Of a stretch of 64,000 nt of DNA, positions 1-8,599 are shown one piece after another; positions within the stretch are counted from its first letter, which is position 1, and every line of letters starts with the position of its first letter. The stretch is from positions 6,882,001 through 6,946,000 of the forward strand of contig CM051514.1 of the NCBI GenBank assembly GCA_028015205.1, given 5' to 3'. The notes beneath the pieces were generated by a model. It was given only the letters and a program-made list of their open reading frames with translations. It was not told where the DNA came from and did no database searches. Origin of the DNA: Mytilisepta virgata. Taxonomy: Eukaryota; Mollusca; Bivalvia; Mytilida; Mytilidae. The position numbers were made by a program, and so were the translations under genes.

Positions 1-1805
1 TATCTGATTTTTTTGAAATTCAAAGAGGATGTAGACAAGGAGATCCTTTGTCTCCTTATATTTTTTTACTTTGTGCTGAAATATTAGGAATATTAGTAAG
101 ACATAATAGCGAAATAAAAGGTATAACTATAGATGATACAGAAATAATAATTTCACAATATGCCGACGACACTTCATTAATTCTTGACGGTTCTCCTGAA
201 TCCTTAGATGCCTCTCTTCGCGTGCTGCAAATTTATGCTGATATGTCTGGTCTTAATATGAATCTTGATAAGACTATGGTGGTTTGGATCGGAAAGAAAA
301 AATTTAGTCAGGATACAATGTGTGTAAAGTGGGGATTGGAGTGGGGCTCCAGCAGATTTACATTATTAGGTATTAAATATTCTGTTGACCTTGAAGAAAT
401 GGAAAACCTAAATTATAGCTCTAAGTTTAAAGAAATAGATAATATATTAAAAACATGGTACAATCAGATACTCTCTCCGATTGGAAAGATCACAATTATA
501 AAAACATTAATTATTTCAAAATTAAACCATTTATTTTTAACATTGCCAAGTCCTAATAGGATTTTACTAAAACAGTTCACCAACACTTTGTTTTCATTTA
601 TTTGGGATAATAAACCAGATAAGATTAAAAGGGAAGTATTAGCTAAACCTTACTCCTTGGGGGGCCTTAAAATGCTGGATATTGATAACTACATAAAAGG
701 GCTCAAATTAACTTGGATTAGAAGGATTTTCAGGACACATTCCAAACTTAACAAATTATTGTCATTCTCAGAAAAAATTAATATCGATCAGTTAGCATAC
801 ATTGGTCCTTTTAAGAAAGTCAAAAATCCTTTCTGGCAAGATGTATTTAGTGCCTGGGTGGAACTTCAAAACTGCCAAACAGTTCAAACTGAAACAGAAT
901 TTCTAACTTGCTGTATTTGGAATAATGAAAATATAAAAATAGGCAACCAGAAAATCATGTTTAAAGATTGGATTGCAAACAAAATATGGACATTTAATGA
1001 CTTAATTGATATTGAAGGCAAATTTCTGAATTTTCCCAAATTTAAAGAAATATTTAATGTCAATACAAATTTTCTAATATATCATGGTTTAATTTCTGCA
1101 ATTAAAGCATATATGAAAGCATTAGGACTCTCAAACAAAGATTTTACAAAACAACATGGTCCAATATTGCCAAAAACTATAAAAATCTTTTTCAAATCAA
1201 TAAAAGGCTCTAAAGACATGTATAACTCTTTAATCTATAAAGAATCAGATCTGAAATGTGAAGAAAAATGGTCATCAATATTAAATAGAAGTTACAGTTG
1301 GAAACAAATCCACAGCTTGCCATTTAATACCACAAGAAGTTTAAAATTACAGTGGTTTCAGTATAGGATAATTCATCGAATATTGGGTACAAATGAATTC
1401 CTTTACAAAATAAATATCAAACAAACTGATAAATGTAGTTTTTGTAATGAGGAAAAAGAAACCATTGAACATATTTTTTGGTCATGCCCTGTTATTTGCG
1501 ACCTGTGGGAGAGACTGAATCAGTGGATTTTTAATCTTACAGAAATTGAATTACCACTTAATATGGAAATTGTTTTATTTGGTCTATTGACGAAAACAGA
1601 TAAAAATTATATCAGAAATTTAATTATTCTAATGACAAAATTTTATATATATAGAACTAAAATGTGCGAGGATCAAACCAATATCATAGGATTAAAAAAT
1701 TACATAAGAGAAAATCTTTTGACAGAAAAATATATATTTTGCAAGAATAACACACCACAAAAAACAGATGCCTGCTGGAGCCCCTGGCTTCCAATTCTCA
1801 ACTAA
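1..1805 (+). CDS. LINE ORF2 C-terminal part (Tx1/L1-type reverse transcriptase)
   Basis: The frame is open from base 3, so the start lies off the window; the first ATG-like codons are internal. The visible protein begins in reverse transcriptase motif B (QGDPLSPYIF, bases 36-65), followed by the catalytic YADDTS motif near base 159-176. The thumb region contains the WDNKP...GGLKMLD block typical of L1/Tx1-clade elements (bases 604-684). A zinc-knuckle-like C-x2-C...H-x4-C (CSFCNEE...HIFWSC) lies at about 1435-1494. The role is target-primed reverse transcription. The 3' UTR and A-tail follow directly. There are no stops up to 1803, so this copy is fairly young. Endonuclease and ORF1 are not in the window, so the clade assignment rests on the thumb and C-terminal signature only. 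Confidence 0.85.
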   Translation, partial: SDFFEIQRGCRQGDPLSPYIFLLCAEILGILVRHNSEIKGITIDDTEIIISQYADDTSLILDGSPESLDASLRVLQIYADMSGLNMNLDKTMVVWIGKKKFSQDTMCVKWGLEWGSSRFTLLGIKYSVDLEEMENLNYSSKFKEIDNILKTWYNQILSPIGKITIIKTLIISKLNHLFLTLPSPNRILLKQFTNTLFSFIWDNKPDKIKREVLAKPYSLGGLKMLDIDNYIKGLKLTWIRRIFRTHSKLNKLLSFSEKINIDQLAYIGPFKKVKNPFWQDVFSAWVELQNCQTVQTETEFLTCCIWNNENIKIGNQKIMFKDWIANKIWTFNDLIDIEGKFLNFPKFKEIFNVNTNFLIYHGLISAIKAYMKALGLSNKDFTKQHGPILPKTIKIFFKSIKGSKDMYNSLIYKESDLKCEEKWSSILNRSYSWKQIHSLPFNTTRSLKLQWFQYRIIHRILGTNEFLYKINIKQTDKCSFCNEEKETIEHIFWSCPVICDLWERLNQWIFNLTEIELPLNMEIVLFGLLTKTDKNYIRNLIILMTKFYIYRTKMCEDQTNIIGLKNYIRENLLTEKYIFCKNNTPQKTDACWSPWLPILN

Positions 1806-2538
1806 CATGCTACATTATATGTATATATAATTTTTGTTTGGTAGATTTTCTTTCTCGATCCAGCCATCATTTTGTTATATATATATTGTTTTAAACAAAA
1901 ATGAAAATACATTGTGTAACTGAATATCCTACATAAACTATCTTATAAAAAAAATGTGTATTGAAAATTTTAATATTATACAATGTAACTGATTTACGTT
2001 ATCCTGCTCAGAACTTATGAAATATATTGCCTCAATGCTTTGGAATTTTTAATATATATATATATATAAATAAATATGCCAATGAATTATGCAAATCGAT
2101 GCAAGTATTTATAGACAAAAACAAAACAATCATCTGACAAAATCTATTTAATTAATCAATTAATTTATTAATTTATTTATTTATTTTTATTATTATTTTT
2201 ATTTTTTTACTTCTTTTGCAAATTTTTTCGTATAACTTTTTTGGGTAAAAAAAAAAAAACAACTTTACTTGAAATTCTGTATATTTGTTTAAGAAATGAA
2301 TATGTTAATAAACCTTTAAAATTTAAGAGTTTTACATCATGTTAACTACTTTCATAGTATTACCTTTAAATATGAATGATGTATTATATATATGTTCTAT
2401 TAACAAATACTAACAACTGTATTTCCATGAAATATTACTAACATTAACGAGGCCGGGATAAGGTACCGGTACTTCATGTTTTAGACTAACAAATGTACAG
2501 ATTTCAATAAAAATATTTAAATTAAAAAAAAAAAAAAA
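1806..2538 (+). mobile_element. LINE 3' UTR and poly(A) tail
   Basis: AT-rich non-coding sequence with TA and T-rich microsatellites ends in AATAAA (2506-2511) and then A15 (2524-2538). Signal plus tail at the correct spacing marks the 3' end of a retroposed transcript. The next bases read in frame into a family B DNA polymerase, so the tail marks the junction where the LINE entered that gene. Confidence 0.75.
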
Positions 2539-2542
2539 CAAT

Positions 2543-5500
2543 TTGTGTTTTTTCCGATGTTTGGCCGTCCACCGTGGAGCTCCCGTGAAAGACGTAGAAG
2601 TACCTGCCAAGACTTACCATCGCCAATATTTGCAGAAGACAGAAATGGCCGGCGGTGATTTCAAGGGGATTTGTTTAGACGATTTGGCGTACATCGAACC
2701 ACTGTTCCAACTCAACATCTGTGTGTACGATCTTCAAGAGACAGAAGACGGCGACGTAGCGGCGAGATTAGTACGACGTTCTCCTTACAGTTTCCAGGAC
2801 ACCATGAACTTGAATTTGTACGACAACCATTTTAGTTATGTCAGCAACATGGAGAAATACAGCCACAGTTACCTGTGTTCAAAATGTGACAAGATGTGGA
2901 AGCATGTGGGTATGCTTCATAGACACGAGAGAACCTGCACCGGCGAAGTACTCTACAAATACCCCGGCGGAGTGTACCATACACCACAGACAGTGTTCGA
3001 ACGTTTGGAGGACGAAGGAATCCAAGTTCTGGTAGAAGACAGATATTATCCGTACAGAGCCACCTACGATATAGAGGCGATGCTTCAACCTACAGACAAA
3101 CCGAGGTCGGATAAATTGGAATGGACCAGTCAACACGTTTTGCTCAGCGTTTCCGTGTGTTCCAACGTACCGGAGTTTACAGAGCCAATTTGTTTCGTGT
3201 CCGAAGGCGATAGCAGTGAAACAGTTGATTCGTGTTTGATACATTTGACAGAAATAAGTGACAAAGCCTTTCGCCTACTGATGCCCAGGTACGCTGGTGT
3301 ATTTGAAGAGATCCAAGAGAGACTGGACCGGGACCTGGAAGAATACCAAGACGACGAAGAGCGAGAACGCCAGGAAAAGAAACATCACCTGTACAAGTTG
3401 AAGCAGCAACTAGAACGACATCTCCAAGAATTACCCGTGATTGGGTTCAACACCGGGAAATACGACGTGAACGCCATGAAGATAGATTTCTTCACTCGTC
3501 TGGTGGAAAGTCACAAGATAAAGTATACAGTGAAGCGCAATAACAATTTCATGTGTATCAAGACGGAGAAGTTGAAATTTTTGGACATCACCAACTACCT
3601 GGCGCCCGGCTTTAGTTACTCACAGTTTTTGAAAGCCTACGGCTGTGCGGAAGAGAAAGGATTTTTTCCATACGAGTGGATGACGGGTTTAGACAAGTTG
3701 GCAGTGACGGAGTTACCACCACACCAGGCATTTTTCAGTACGCTGAAAAACGAGAACATTGCACCCGAAGAGTACCAGCTGTGTCGCCAAGTCTGGCAGG
3801 AAAAGAAAATGAAGAACGTGAAAGAGTTCCTGATATGGTACAACAACAAAGACGTGGAGCCCATGCTGGAAGCCATCGAGAAGATGTTTGTATATTACAA
3901 GGGATTGAAGGTGGACATGTTTAAACACGGCATCAGCGTACCGGGACTCACACTGAAAACCATGTTCGATGGTCTATCCGATTATTTCACCGTTCCGGAC
4001 GAGAAGAACAAAGATCTGTACGAGTTATACAAAGAAAACATAGTGGGTGGACCCAGCATCGTCTTCCACAGATACCACGAGAAAGACCAGACCTTCATCC
4101 GGCCTGCTGAATACGAAGACCCAAAACCGTGCAAGAAGATCTACGGTGTGGACGCCAATGCTTTGTACCTGTGGAGCATCATGCAGGATATGCCAACGGG
4201 TCACTTCGTCCGACGCAAGAGCGAGGACCATTTTAAAAGACAGACACCTCGAAGGTACGAAAGAATGGCAATCGAGTGGATGGAATGGGAAGCCAAGAAG
4301 ACAGGACACCACATACGTCACCAGGGGAACGACACGGAAAAACTGATCGGACGTCGGCGCCTTCCCGTGGACGGCTACTGTAAGGATACTAATACAGTTT
4401 ACGAGTTCCAGGGCTGCCTGTGGCACGGACATTGTTGTCGCCTGACTCGGGGAAAGACAGAAAACCCGTTGAACGGAAAGAGCTTGGAAGAATTAAACAA
4501 GACTACCCGAGAAAAAATAGAGTACATTACAGAAAACGACTACCAAGTGAAACAGATGTGGGAGTGCGAATGGGATCGGTTAAAGAAAGAAGACCAAGGA
4601 ATCAAGACCTTCGTGTCTCAGAGACAGAGACCCTGCGATCGTTTCGCCACCATGACCGAAGACGACATCATGAGAGCCGTGATGGAGGACAAGTTGTTTG
4701 GTGCCTTAGAAGTGGACCTGCACGTACCTGAGGACCTAAAGTCAAAATTTGCAGAAATGCCTCCAGTCTTCAAGAACGTGGACGTGTCCAGAGACGACAT
4801 TGGGGACCACATGAAGAGTTATGCAGAAGAAAAAGGAATCATGGCCCAGCCTAGAAAGTCTTTAATCGGCAGCATGTTTGGAGAGAAGTTCATGGTGATA
4901 TCCCCGTTGCTGAAATGGTACGTCAACCACGGACTGAAAGTCACCAAGATTTACCAAGTGGTGGAGTACACACCGTCGGCGTGTTTCAGAGCCTTCGGCG
5001 ATCAAGTCAGTGATGCCAGGCGAGCCGGAGATACCGACCCAAATAAGAAGATAATTGCCGAAAACGAGAAACTGAGGGGAAATTCCAGCTACGGCAAGAC
5101 GGTGACCAACAAGGAAAGACACACGGATGTGATTTACTGCCAGGAACACCAGATCAGTCGCTACCTCGTGGATCCTTCTTTCCGCCGGTGCAACCAGCTG
5201 AGTGACAAAACTTTCGAAGTGGAAATGAGTAAGAAGACCATACACCTGGACCTGCCCATGCACATTGGGTGTTTCGTTTACCAGTACGCCAAGCTTCGGA
5301 TGTTGGAATTTTATTACGATTTTATGGACGTTTTTGTGGATCGCCGTGATTATCAATATTGTGCAATGGACACCGACAGTGCCTACATGGCTCTCTCTGG
5401 CGATAGTTTGGAGGAAGTGATCAAACCGGAGTTGCGTCGGCGCTTTGAAGCAGAGAAGAAGAATTGGTTTCCCCGTACTGACACACCACAACTGGCTGCT

Positions 5501-5824
5501 TGGGACAAGAGGACTCCAGGACTATTCAAGACAGAATTCAGTGGTGACGGGATGATTGCCCTGTGTAGCAAGACGTACTTCTGCTTTGGAGACGAAACCA
5601 AGTTCAGCTGTAAAGGAGTCAACAGGAGAACAAACGACATCAACAAGGAGAAATACATGGACGTTCTCCTGTCGAAGAACTCTGGCTCCGGAACCAACAG
5701 AGGGTTTCGCTCTGTAGACAACCAAATCTATACCTACTTGCAAGAGCGAGCTGGTTTTTCGTACTTTTACCCAAAACGTAAAGTTTTGGCGGACGGGGTG
5801 TCTACGACACCCTTAGATATTTAA
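2543..5824 (+). CDS. Protein-primed family B DNA polymerase of Polinton, N-terminus disrupted by LINE
   Basis: Replicative polymerase. Numbering from base 2543: a C2H2-like finger (C112, C115, H128, C132), Exo I YRATYDIEAM (D176/E178), Exo II GFNTGKYD (301-308), Exo III YNNKDVEP (D437), Pol motif A DANALYLW (D537), motif B GNSSYGKTVTN (846-856) and motif C CAMDTDSAY (D943/D945). Between A and B sits the DGYC...EFQGCLWHGH block (610-630) usual in Polinton polymerases. All exonuclease and polymerase acidic residues are present. The C-terminus ends with the usual PKRKVLADGV...PLDI block, so the 3' end is complete. The first residues match the family only from CFFRCLA on; upstream is the A-tail, so the true start is lost and no authentic initiation codon is visible. 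Confidence 0.92.
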   Translation: MCFFRCLAVHRGAPVKDVEVPAKTYHRQYLQKTEMAGGDFKGICLDDLAYIEPLFQLNICVYDLQETEDGDVAARLVRRSPYSFQDTMNLNLYDNHFSYVSNMEKYSHSYLCSKCDKMWKHVGMLHRHERTCTGEVLYKYPGGVYHTPQTVFERLEDEGIQVLVEDRYYPYRATYDIEAMLQPTDKPRSDKLEWTSQHVLLSVSVCSNVPEFTEPICFVSEGDSSETVDSCLIHLTEISDKAFRLLMPRYAGVFEEIQERLDRDLEEYQDDEERERQEKKHHLYKLKQQLERHLQELPVIGFNTGKYDVNAMKIDFFTRLVESHKIKYTVKRNNNFMCIKTEKLKFLDITNYLAPGFSYSQFLKAYGCAEEKGFFPYEWMTGLDKLAVTELPPHQAFFSTLKNENIAPEEYQLCRQVWQEKKMKNVKEFLIWYNNKDVEPMLEAIEKMFVYYKGLKVDMFKHGISVPGLTLKTMFDGLSDYFTVPDEKNKDLYELYKENIVGGPSIVFHRYHEKDQTFIRPAEYEDPKPCKKIYGVDANALYLWSIMQDMPTGHFVRRKSEDHFKRQTPRRYERMAIEWMEWEAKKTGHHIRHQGNDTEKLIGRRRLPVDGYCKDTNTVYEFQGCLWHGHCCRLTRGKTENPLNGKSLEELNKTTREKIEYITENDYQVKQMWECEWDRLKKEDQGIKTFVSQRQRPCDRFATMTEDDIMRAVMEDKLFGALEVDLHVPEDLKSKFAEMPPVFKNVDVSRDDIGDHMKSYAEEKGIMAQPRKSLIGSMFGEKFMVISPLLKWYVNHGLKVTKIYQVVEYTPSACFRAFGDQVSDARRAGDTDPNKKIIAENEKLRGNSSYGKTVTNKERHTDVIYCQEHQISRYLVDPSFRRCNQLSDKTFEVEMSKKTIHLDLPMHIGCFVYQYAKLRMLEFYYDFMDVFVDRRDYQYCAMDTDSAYMALSGDSLEEVIKPELRRRFEAEKKNWFPRTDTPQLAAWDKRTPGLFKTEFSGDGMIALCSKTYFCFGDETKFSCKGVNRRTNDINKEKYMDVLLSKNSGSGTNRGFRSVDNQIYTYLQERAGFSYFYPKRKVLADGVSTTPLDI

Positions 5825-5937
5825 TCGGATGAACGGCTGACCGACTCGATTGTACATATGTACTTTATGTAGTGGGAAAGCTTTTCATTTGATGTATGAA
5901 CAGACCACTCTTTTTTGAGTCGTCTGTTAACCGATAA

Positions 5938-5974
<37 letters not shown>

Positions 5975-6068
5975 AAAAAAGAAAAAATTAAAAAAAAAAA
6001 GAAAAAAAGAAAAAATTAAAAAAAAAAAGTAAAAAGTAACAAAAAAAAACCAAAAAAAAGGAAAGGTT
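5825..6068 (+). other. Polymerase 3' flank with A-rich tract
   Basis: No gene. About 110 bases of ordinary sequence are followed by an A-rich tract (about 5939-6058) interrupted by single G and TT. The same arrangement of stop codon, A-rich tract and boundary module recurs after the protease and after the CARD-PC4 gene. Confidence 0.6.
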
Positions 6069-6140
6069 AATGCAGCCTATGTATATACTTGTATATATGT
6101 AGACAGTTACCAGCCTGTCAATGCAGAGTAGCCTTTTTTA
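6069..6140 (+). promoter_or_regulatory. Gene-boundary module, copy 1
   Basis: Direct repeats AATGCAGCCT (6069-6078) and AATGCAGA (6120-6127) flank an imperfect hairpin (6077-6088 with 6091-6102). A CAGCCTGT and a T-run follow the same order as in the other two copies. Function is unknown; position between polymerase and the next transcription unit suggests 3' processing, termination or insulation. Confidence 0.5.
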
Positions 6141-6151
6141 TGAACTAGGAA

Positions 6152-6264
6152 CCTGTGATCAAAAACACAGGAGCTCAACCCACAGAGCTGCCTAGCGCGT
6201 CCCCCAGGTGGCGGATAGGGGACCCCCTCTCGTTGAGGGTTGTCAGGTCGTTAAAAGCCCTGAC
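6152..6264 (+). other. Cluster of four short hairpins, possible structured RNA
   Basis: Four perfect stems lie end to end: CCTGTG/CACAGG (6152-6157, 6166-6171), TCCCC/GGGGA (6200-6204, 6218-6222), CCCTC/GAGGG (6225-6229, 6235-6239) and GTCAGG/CCTGAC (6242-6247, 6259-6264). The segment is GC-richer than its surroundings and has no long ORF. It may be a non-coding RNA or a fragment of another repeat. Confidence 0.35.
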
Positions 6265-6406
6265 CGCGGACCATAGTGGGTGTTTAGAAAAAAAAAAACT
6301 ATGTTTCTAAATTTACACTCATTTTCTATTTATAGAGGAAAGACGTGCCTGTCAATGCCTAGTGTCATAAAAGGAAGTGAAGATAATCAGAGAAGTCATT
6401 CGTACG

Positions 6407-6637
6407 ATGGACCCCTTCCAAGCATACGAGAGAATCGTCACTGCCATGTTCGAAGACGGTGTGGTGAACCAAGGAAGACTGGTCGTATTGTCGGTGTTTA
6501 CTCGTACCTATTGTGAACAGTTTCCGGATTGGGCGCCGCATATTTGGACAATGTATCATCGTGTTGATCTATCGAAAAGGTTGGAATTGACCAATGAAAA
6601 TGACAGATTTTCGACCAATCGGAGCGGAAGAAGTTAA
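6407..6637 (+). CDS. Bcl-2-like protein fragment with BH1-type motif
   Basis: Short frame from the first ATG (76 residues); an in-frame stop lies at 6368. Residues 6-37 read like the helix 4-5 region of Bcl-2 proteins: AYERIV, then MFEDG and NQGRLVVLSVF, matching the BH1 pattern of acidic-Gly, Asn-x-GR and a hydrophobic helix. The Trp usual after Asn in BH1 is Gln here. BH3 upstream and BH2 downstream are not seen, and the last 15 residues fall in the CCAAT-rich promoter of the next gene, so it is a truncated or exon-like remnant. A possible splice acceptor (pyrimidines then TATAG at about 6331-6342) precedes it. If functional it would act on apoptosis at mitochondria. The family call rests on one motif. 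Confidence 0.45.
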   Translation: MDPFQAYERIVTAMFEDGVVNQGRLVVLSVFTRTYCEQFPDWAPHIWTMYHRVDLSKRLELTNENDRFSTNRSGRS

Positions 6638-6698
6638 CCAATCAAGATGTCTTAAAGATAGCCAATCCTGTTTCGAGTTTCATGATATAAGAACCAAT
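6591..6698 (+). promoter_or_regulatory. Array of five CCAAT boxes
   Basis: CCAAT occurs at 6591, 6615, 6638, 6662 and 6694, spaced 24, 23, 24 and 32 bases, all on the + strand and just upstream of a TATA box. Regular CCAAT spacing like this is known for NF-Y-driven promoters. It most likely drives the tandem-PC4 gene. Confidence 0.6.
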
Positions 6699-6726
6699 CC
6701 AGTCCATCTTCACAAATATATATATA

Positions 6727-6758
6727 TATAAATAGACCAGCTAGAAAAAGAATCAGTC
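6727..6758 (+). promoter_or_regulatory. TATA box and initiator of the tandem-PC4 gene
   Basis: TATAAATA at 6727-6734 lies 28 bases before the A of TCAGTC (6753-6758), a good match to an invertebrate initiator. The ATG follows at 6766, giving a very short leader. Confidence 0.6.
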
Positions 6759-6765
6759 AGCCGAC

Positions 6766-7284
6766 ATGCCACGTAAAGAAAAGAAAATCAAAGACCAGAC
6801 CGAGAGCGATATCGTCCAAGACGCCATGACAGCTTCCGATATTCCTTTGAAAGTACCATTGGGTGGAGGACGTTATGCAGAGCTGACAGAATGGAATGGC
6901 AGTAAAAGAGTAGATCTCAGATTTTGGGAAAGTGAAACGGTGCCCACCAAGACCGGAGTCAGCCTGTCGTTAATGCAGTGGAAAATGTTGTGCAGTACCA
7001 CAGAAGTGGTGGACGATTTGATCGGTAGAGTACAGGACAAAGAACCGGTGGACTGGAGATATCATCTGGGAGAAGATGTTTATGTCATCATTAAAGCACC
7101 CTCGCCTATCATTCACGTCAGAAAACATTTCGTGCCTAACGGAGAATGGACTTTACAACCGACCAAGAGAGGTATAACACTGAGTTCCTACGAATGGCAA
7201 GAACTGAAGAAGATCGTACCTCTGTTTGAAGAGAAAGAACCAGAACTCAAAACATTGACTGATGTAGATTTTGTAAAAATGTAA
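6766..7284 (+). CDS. Tandem PC4 (SUB1)-like DNA-binding protein
   Basis: 172 residues. A basic N-terminus (PRKEKKIKD) could be a nuclear signal. Two PC4-like folds follow: the first at about 34-80 (GGGRYAEL, VDLRFW, TGVSLSLMQW) and the second at about 98-150 (YHLGEDVYVIIK, IIHVRKHF, RGITLSSYEW). These match the PC4 pattern of strand, DIREY-like strand, then GISLxxxQW helix. PC4 proteins bind single-stranded and melted DNA and act as transcription coactivators, so a role in viral transcription or replication is inferred. The start is fixed by the TATA/initiator 11-39 bases upstream. Its domain pair is paralogous to the C-terminal two thirds of the CARD protein at 13800-14564. Confidence 0.7.
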   Translation: MPRKEKKIKDQTESDIVQDAMTASDIPLKVPLGGGRYAELTEWNGSKRVDLRFWESETVPTKTGVSLSLMQWKMLCSTTEVVDDLIGRVQDKEPVDWRYHLGEDVYVIIKAPSPIIHVRKHFVPNGEWTLQPTKRGITLSSYEWQELKKIVPLFEEKEPELKTLTDVDFVKM

Positions 7285-7321
7285 AATAAAATATGAAACT
7301 GTTTCGTTTGTGTTGGTCGTC

Positions 7322-7357
7322 GATAAATACCCCAGTATACAATCACCACGATCAGTC
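7322..7357 (+). promoter_or_regulatory. TATA-like box and initiator upstream of the ATPase gene
   Basis: GATAAATA (7322-7329) precedes TCAGTC (7352-7357) by about 30 bases, the same initiator word and spacing as the PC4 gene promoter. The ATPase ATG follows at 7383. Confidence 0.5.
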
Positions 7358-7382
7358 TTGATCTAGCACTCAAACCGACAAC

Positions 7383-8117
7383 ATGAGTACCGAGTGGCCT
7401 TCCGATCAACAAACCCCATTCCTTGAGCAAGAAGAACCTTACTATTGTAATCCTACCAAAGACCCCAATATCTTTTATTGTTCAGATGGATTCGATCCGA
7501 ATCATTTCATGCCTTGGATTCACCCGTTTACCTGTTTGATTGCCGGTCCTACGGGAAGTGGGAAATCGGTCTTTGTCAAACGATTCGTGGCTAATATCCA
7601 CCATATGATGTGCCCTTTTCCTGCTCGAATTTTATGGTGTTATAGCGAATACCAAACGCTTTATGGTACCGTGGACAGTGTAGAATTTATACAAGGACTA
7701 CCCGATATCGATAGTTTAGATTCGAGTAGGCGACACTTGATTATCATCGATGATTTGATGACAGAAACCGATGACCAAGTGGCTTCCTTATTTACTAAAA
7801 AGAGTCATCATCGAAACATCAGCGTCATGTATATCGTACAAAACATCTTTCATCAGGGTAAACACCACAGGACCATCAGTCTCAATGCTCATTACATGGT
7901 CTTATTCAAGAATCCTCGAGACGCTTCTCAGATTCATAGTTTGGCTCGACAAATGTTTCCTCGGAAAGGGGATCTTTTATTAGATGCCTATGCTGCCGGC
8001 ACGGCCGAACCTCACGGGTATTTAATCATCGACATGAAACAACAGACTCCAGATCGACTGAGATTGAGAAGCCATATTTTCCCCGGAGAAGTACAGAGTG
8101 CTTACGTGAATGCATAA
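7383..8117 (+). CDS. Genome-packaging ATPase (FtsK/HerA type) of Polinton
   Basis: 244 residues. Walker A GPTGSGKS is at 55-62 and Walker B LIIIDDLM at 119-126. An Asn/Gln sensor-like stretch follows (MYIVQNIFHQ, 149-158). This is the A32-like ATPase that drives DNA into the capsid in Polintons, virophages and related viruses. The length is normal and the frame is intact. It has its own promoter-like TATA/initiator pair upstream and sits at the head of the morphogenesis cluster. The next gene begins 56 bases downstream. Confidence 0.93.
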   Translation: MSTEWPSDQQTPFLEQEEPYYCNPTKDPNIFYCSDGFDPNHFMPWIHPFTCLIAGPTGSGKSVFVKRFVANIHHMMCPFPARILWCYSEYQTLYGTVDSVEFIQGLPDIDSLDSSRRHLIIIDDLMTETDDQVASLFTKKSHHRNISVMYIVQNIFHQGKHHRTISLNAHYMVLFKNPRDASQIHSLARQMFPRKGDLLLDAYAAGTAEPHGYLIIDMKQQTPDRLRLRSHIFPGEVQSAYVNA

Positions 8118-8173
8118 ATACGTCGATGAATACAGCGTCACGTCAGTCTTAACCAGAAAACGGAAGAGAGAAC

Positions 8174-8599
8174 ATGGTCTCGACACGTCTCCGAAAACAC
8201 GCCAACGATCTAGTATATTTACGACACGCAAAGCCTTGTGTTCAAAAACATCTCATACGGAAAGCCGATCGAAGTCTCATCGAGTGTTTGTGCGAGTGTG
8301 CTGATAACGTTTTGAAAGGACACGTCGAGTTAACTCGTGCACAGAAAGATAAATTGAAACGAAATAAAAGCGGACTCCGAGAACTGGCGAAAAAGACGGT
8401 CAGCCTCAAAAAGAAAAAAGTCATTTTACAGAAAGGAGGATTCTTGGGCTCTCTCTTGGCCCCATTGCATCCGTCGTGGGACCGTTACTCTCCGGATTGT
8501 TACAATGAAGATCTTGTATTTGAATACGTCTACTCAGATCCCACAGCGACCCAAACCTCCGGTCGATCAGCGAATCCGAGCCATGGATACCTTAGATAG
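8174..8599 (+). pseudogene. Basic Polinton core-like protein, frameshifted near its end
   Basis: The frame gives a very basic protein with a Lys/Arg-rich middle and a GGFLGSLLAP turn into a hydrophobic tail, a layout I recall as conserved in Polinton proteins of this position. In this copy one base appears to be missing in the short C-run at 8460-8463: after LLAP the annotated frame becomes polar and runs into the next gene, whereas another frame continues as a short hydrophobic stretch and ends at a TGA (8506-8508) that overlaps the next ATG (8505) as ATGA. The role is probably virion core or DNA condensation. Homology is from memory. Confidence 0.6.

Noticed and set aside
2879..5743. Several 60-209-residue minus-strand ORFs over the polymerase
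   Set aside because: Antisense shadows of a long, motif-complete polymerase frame.
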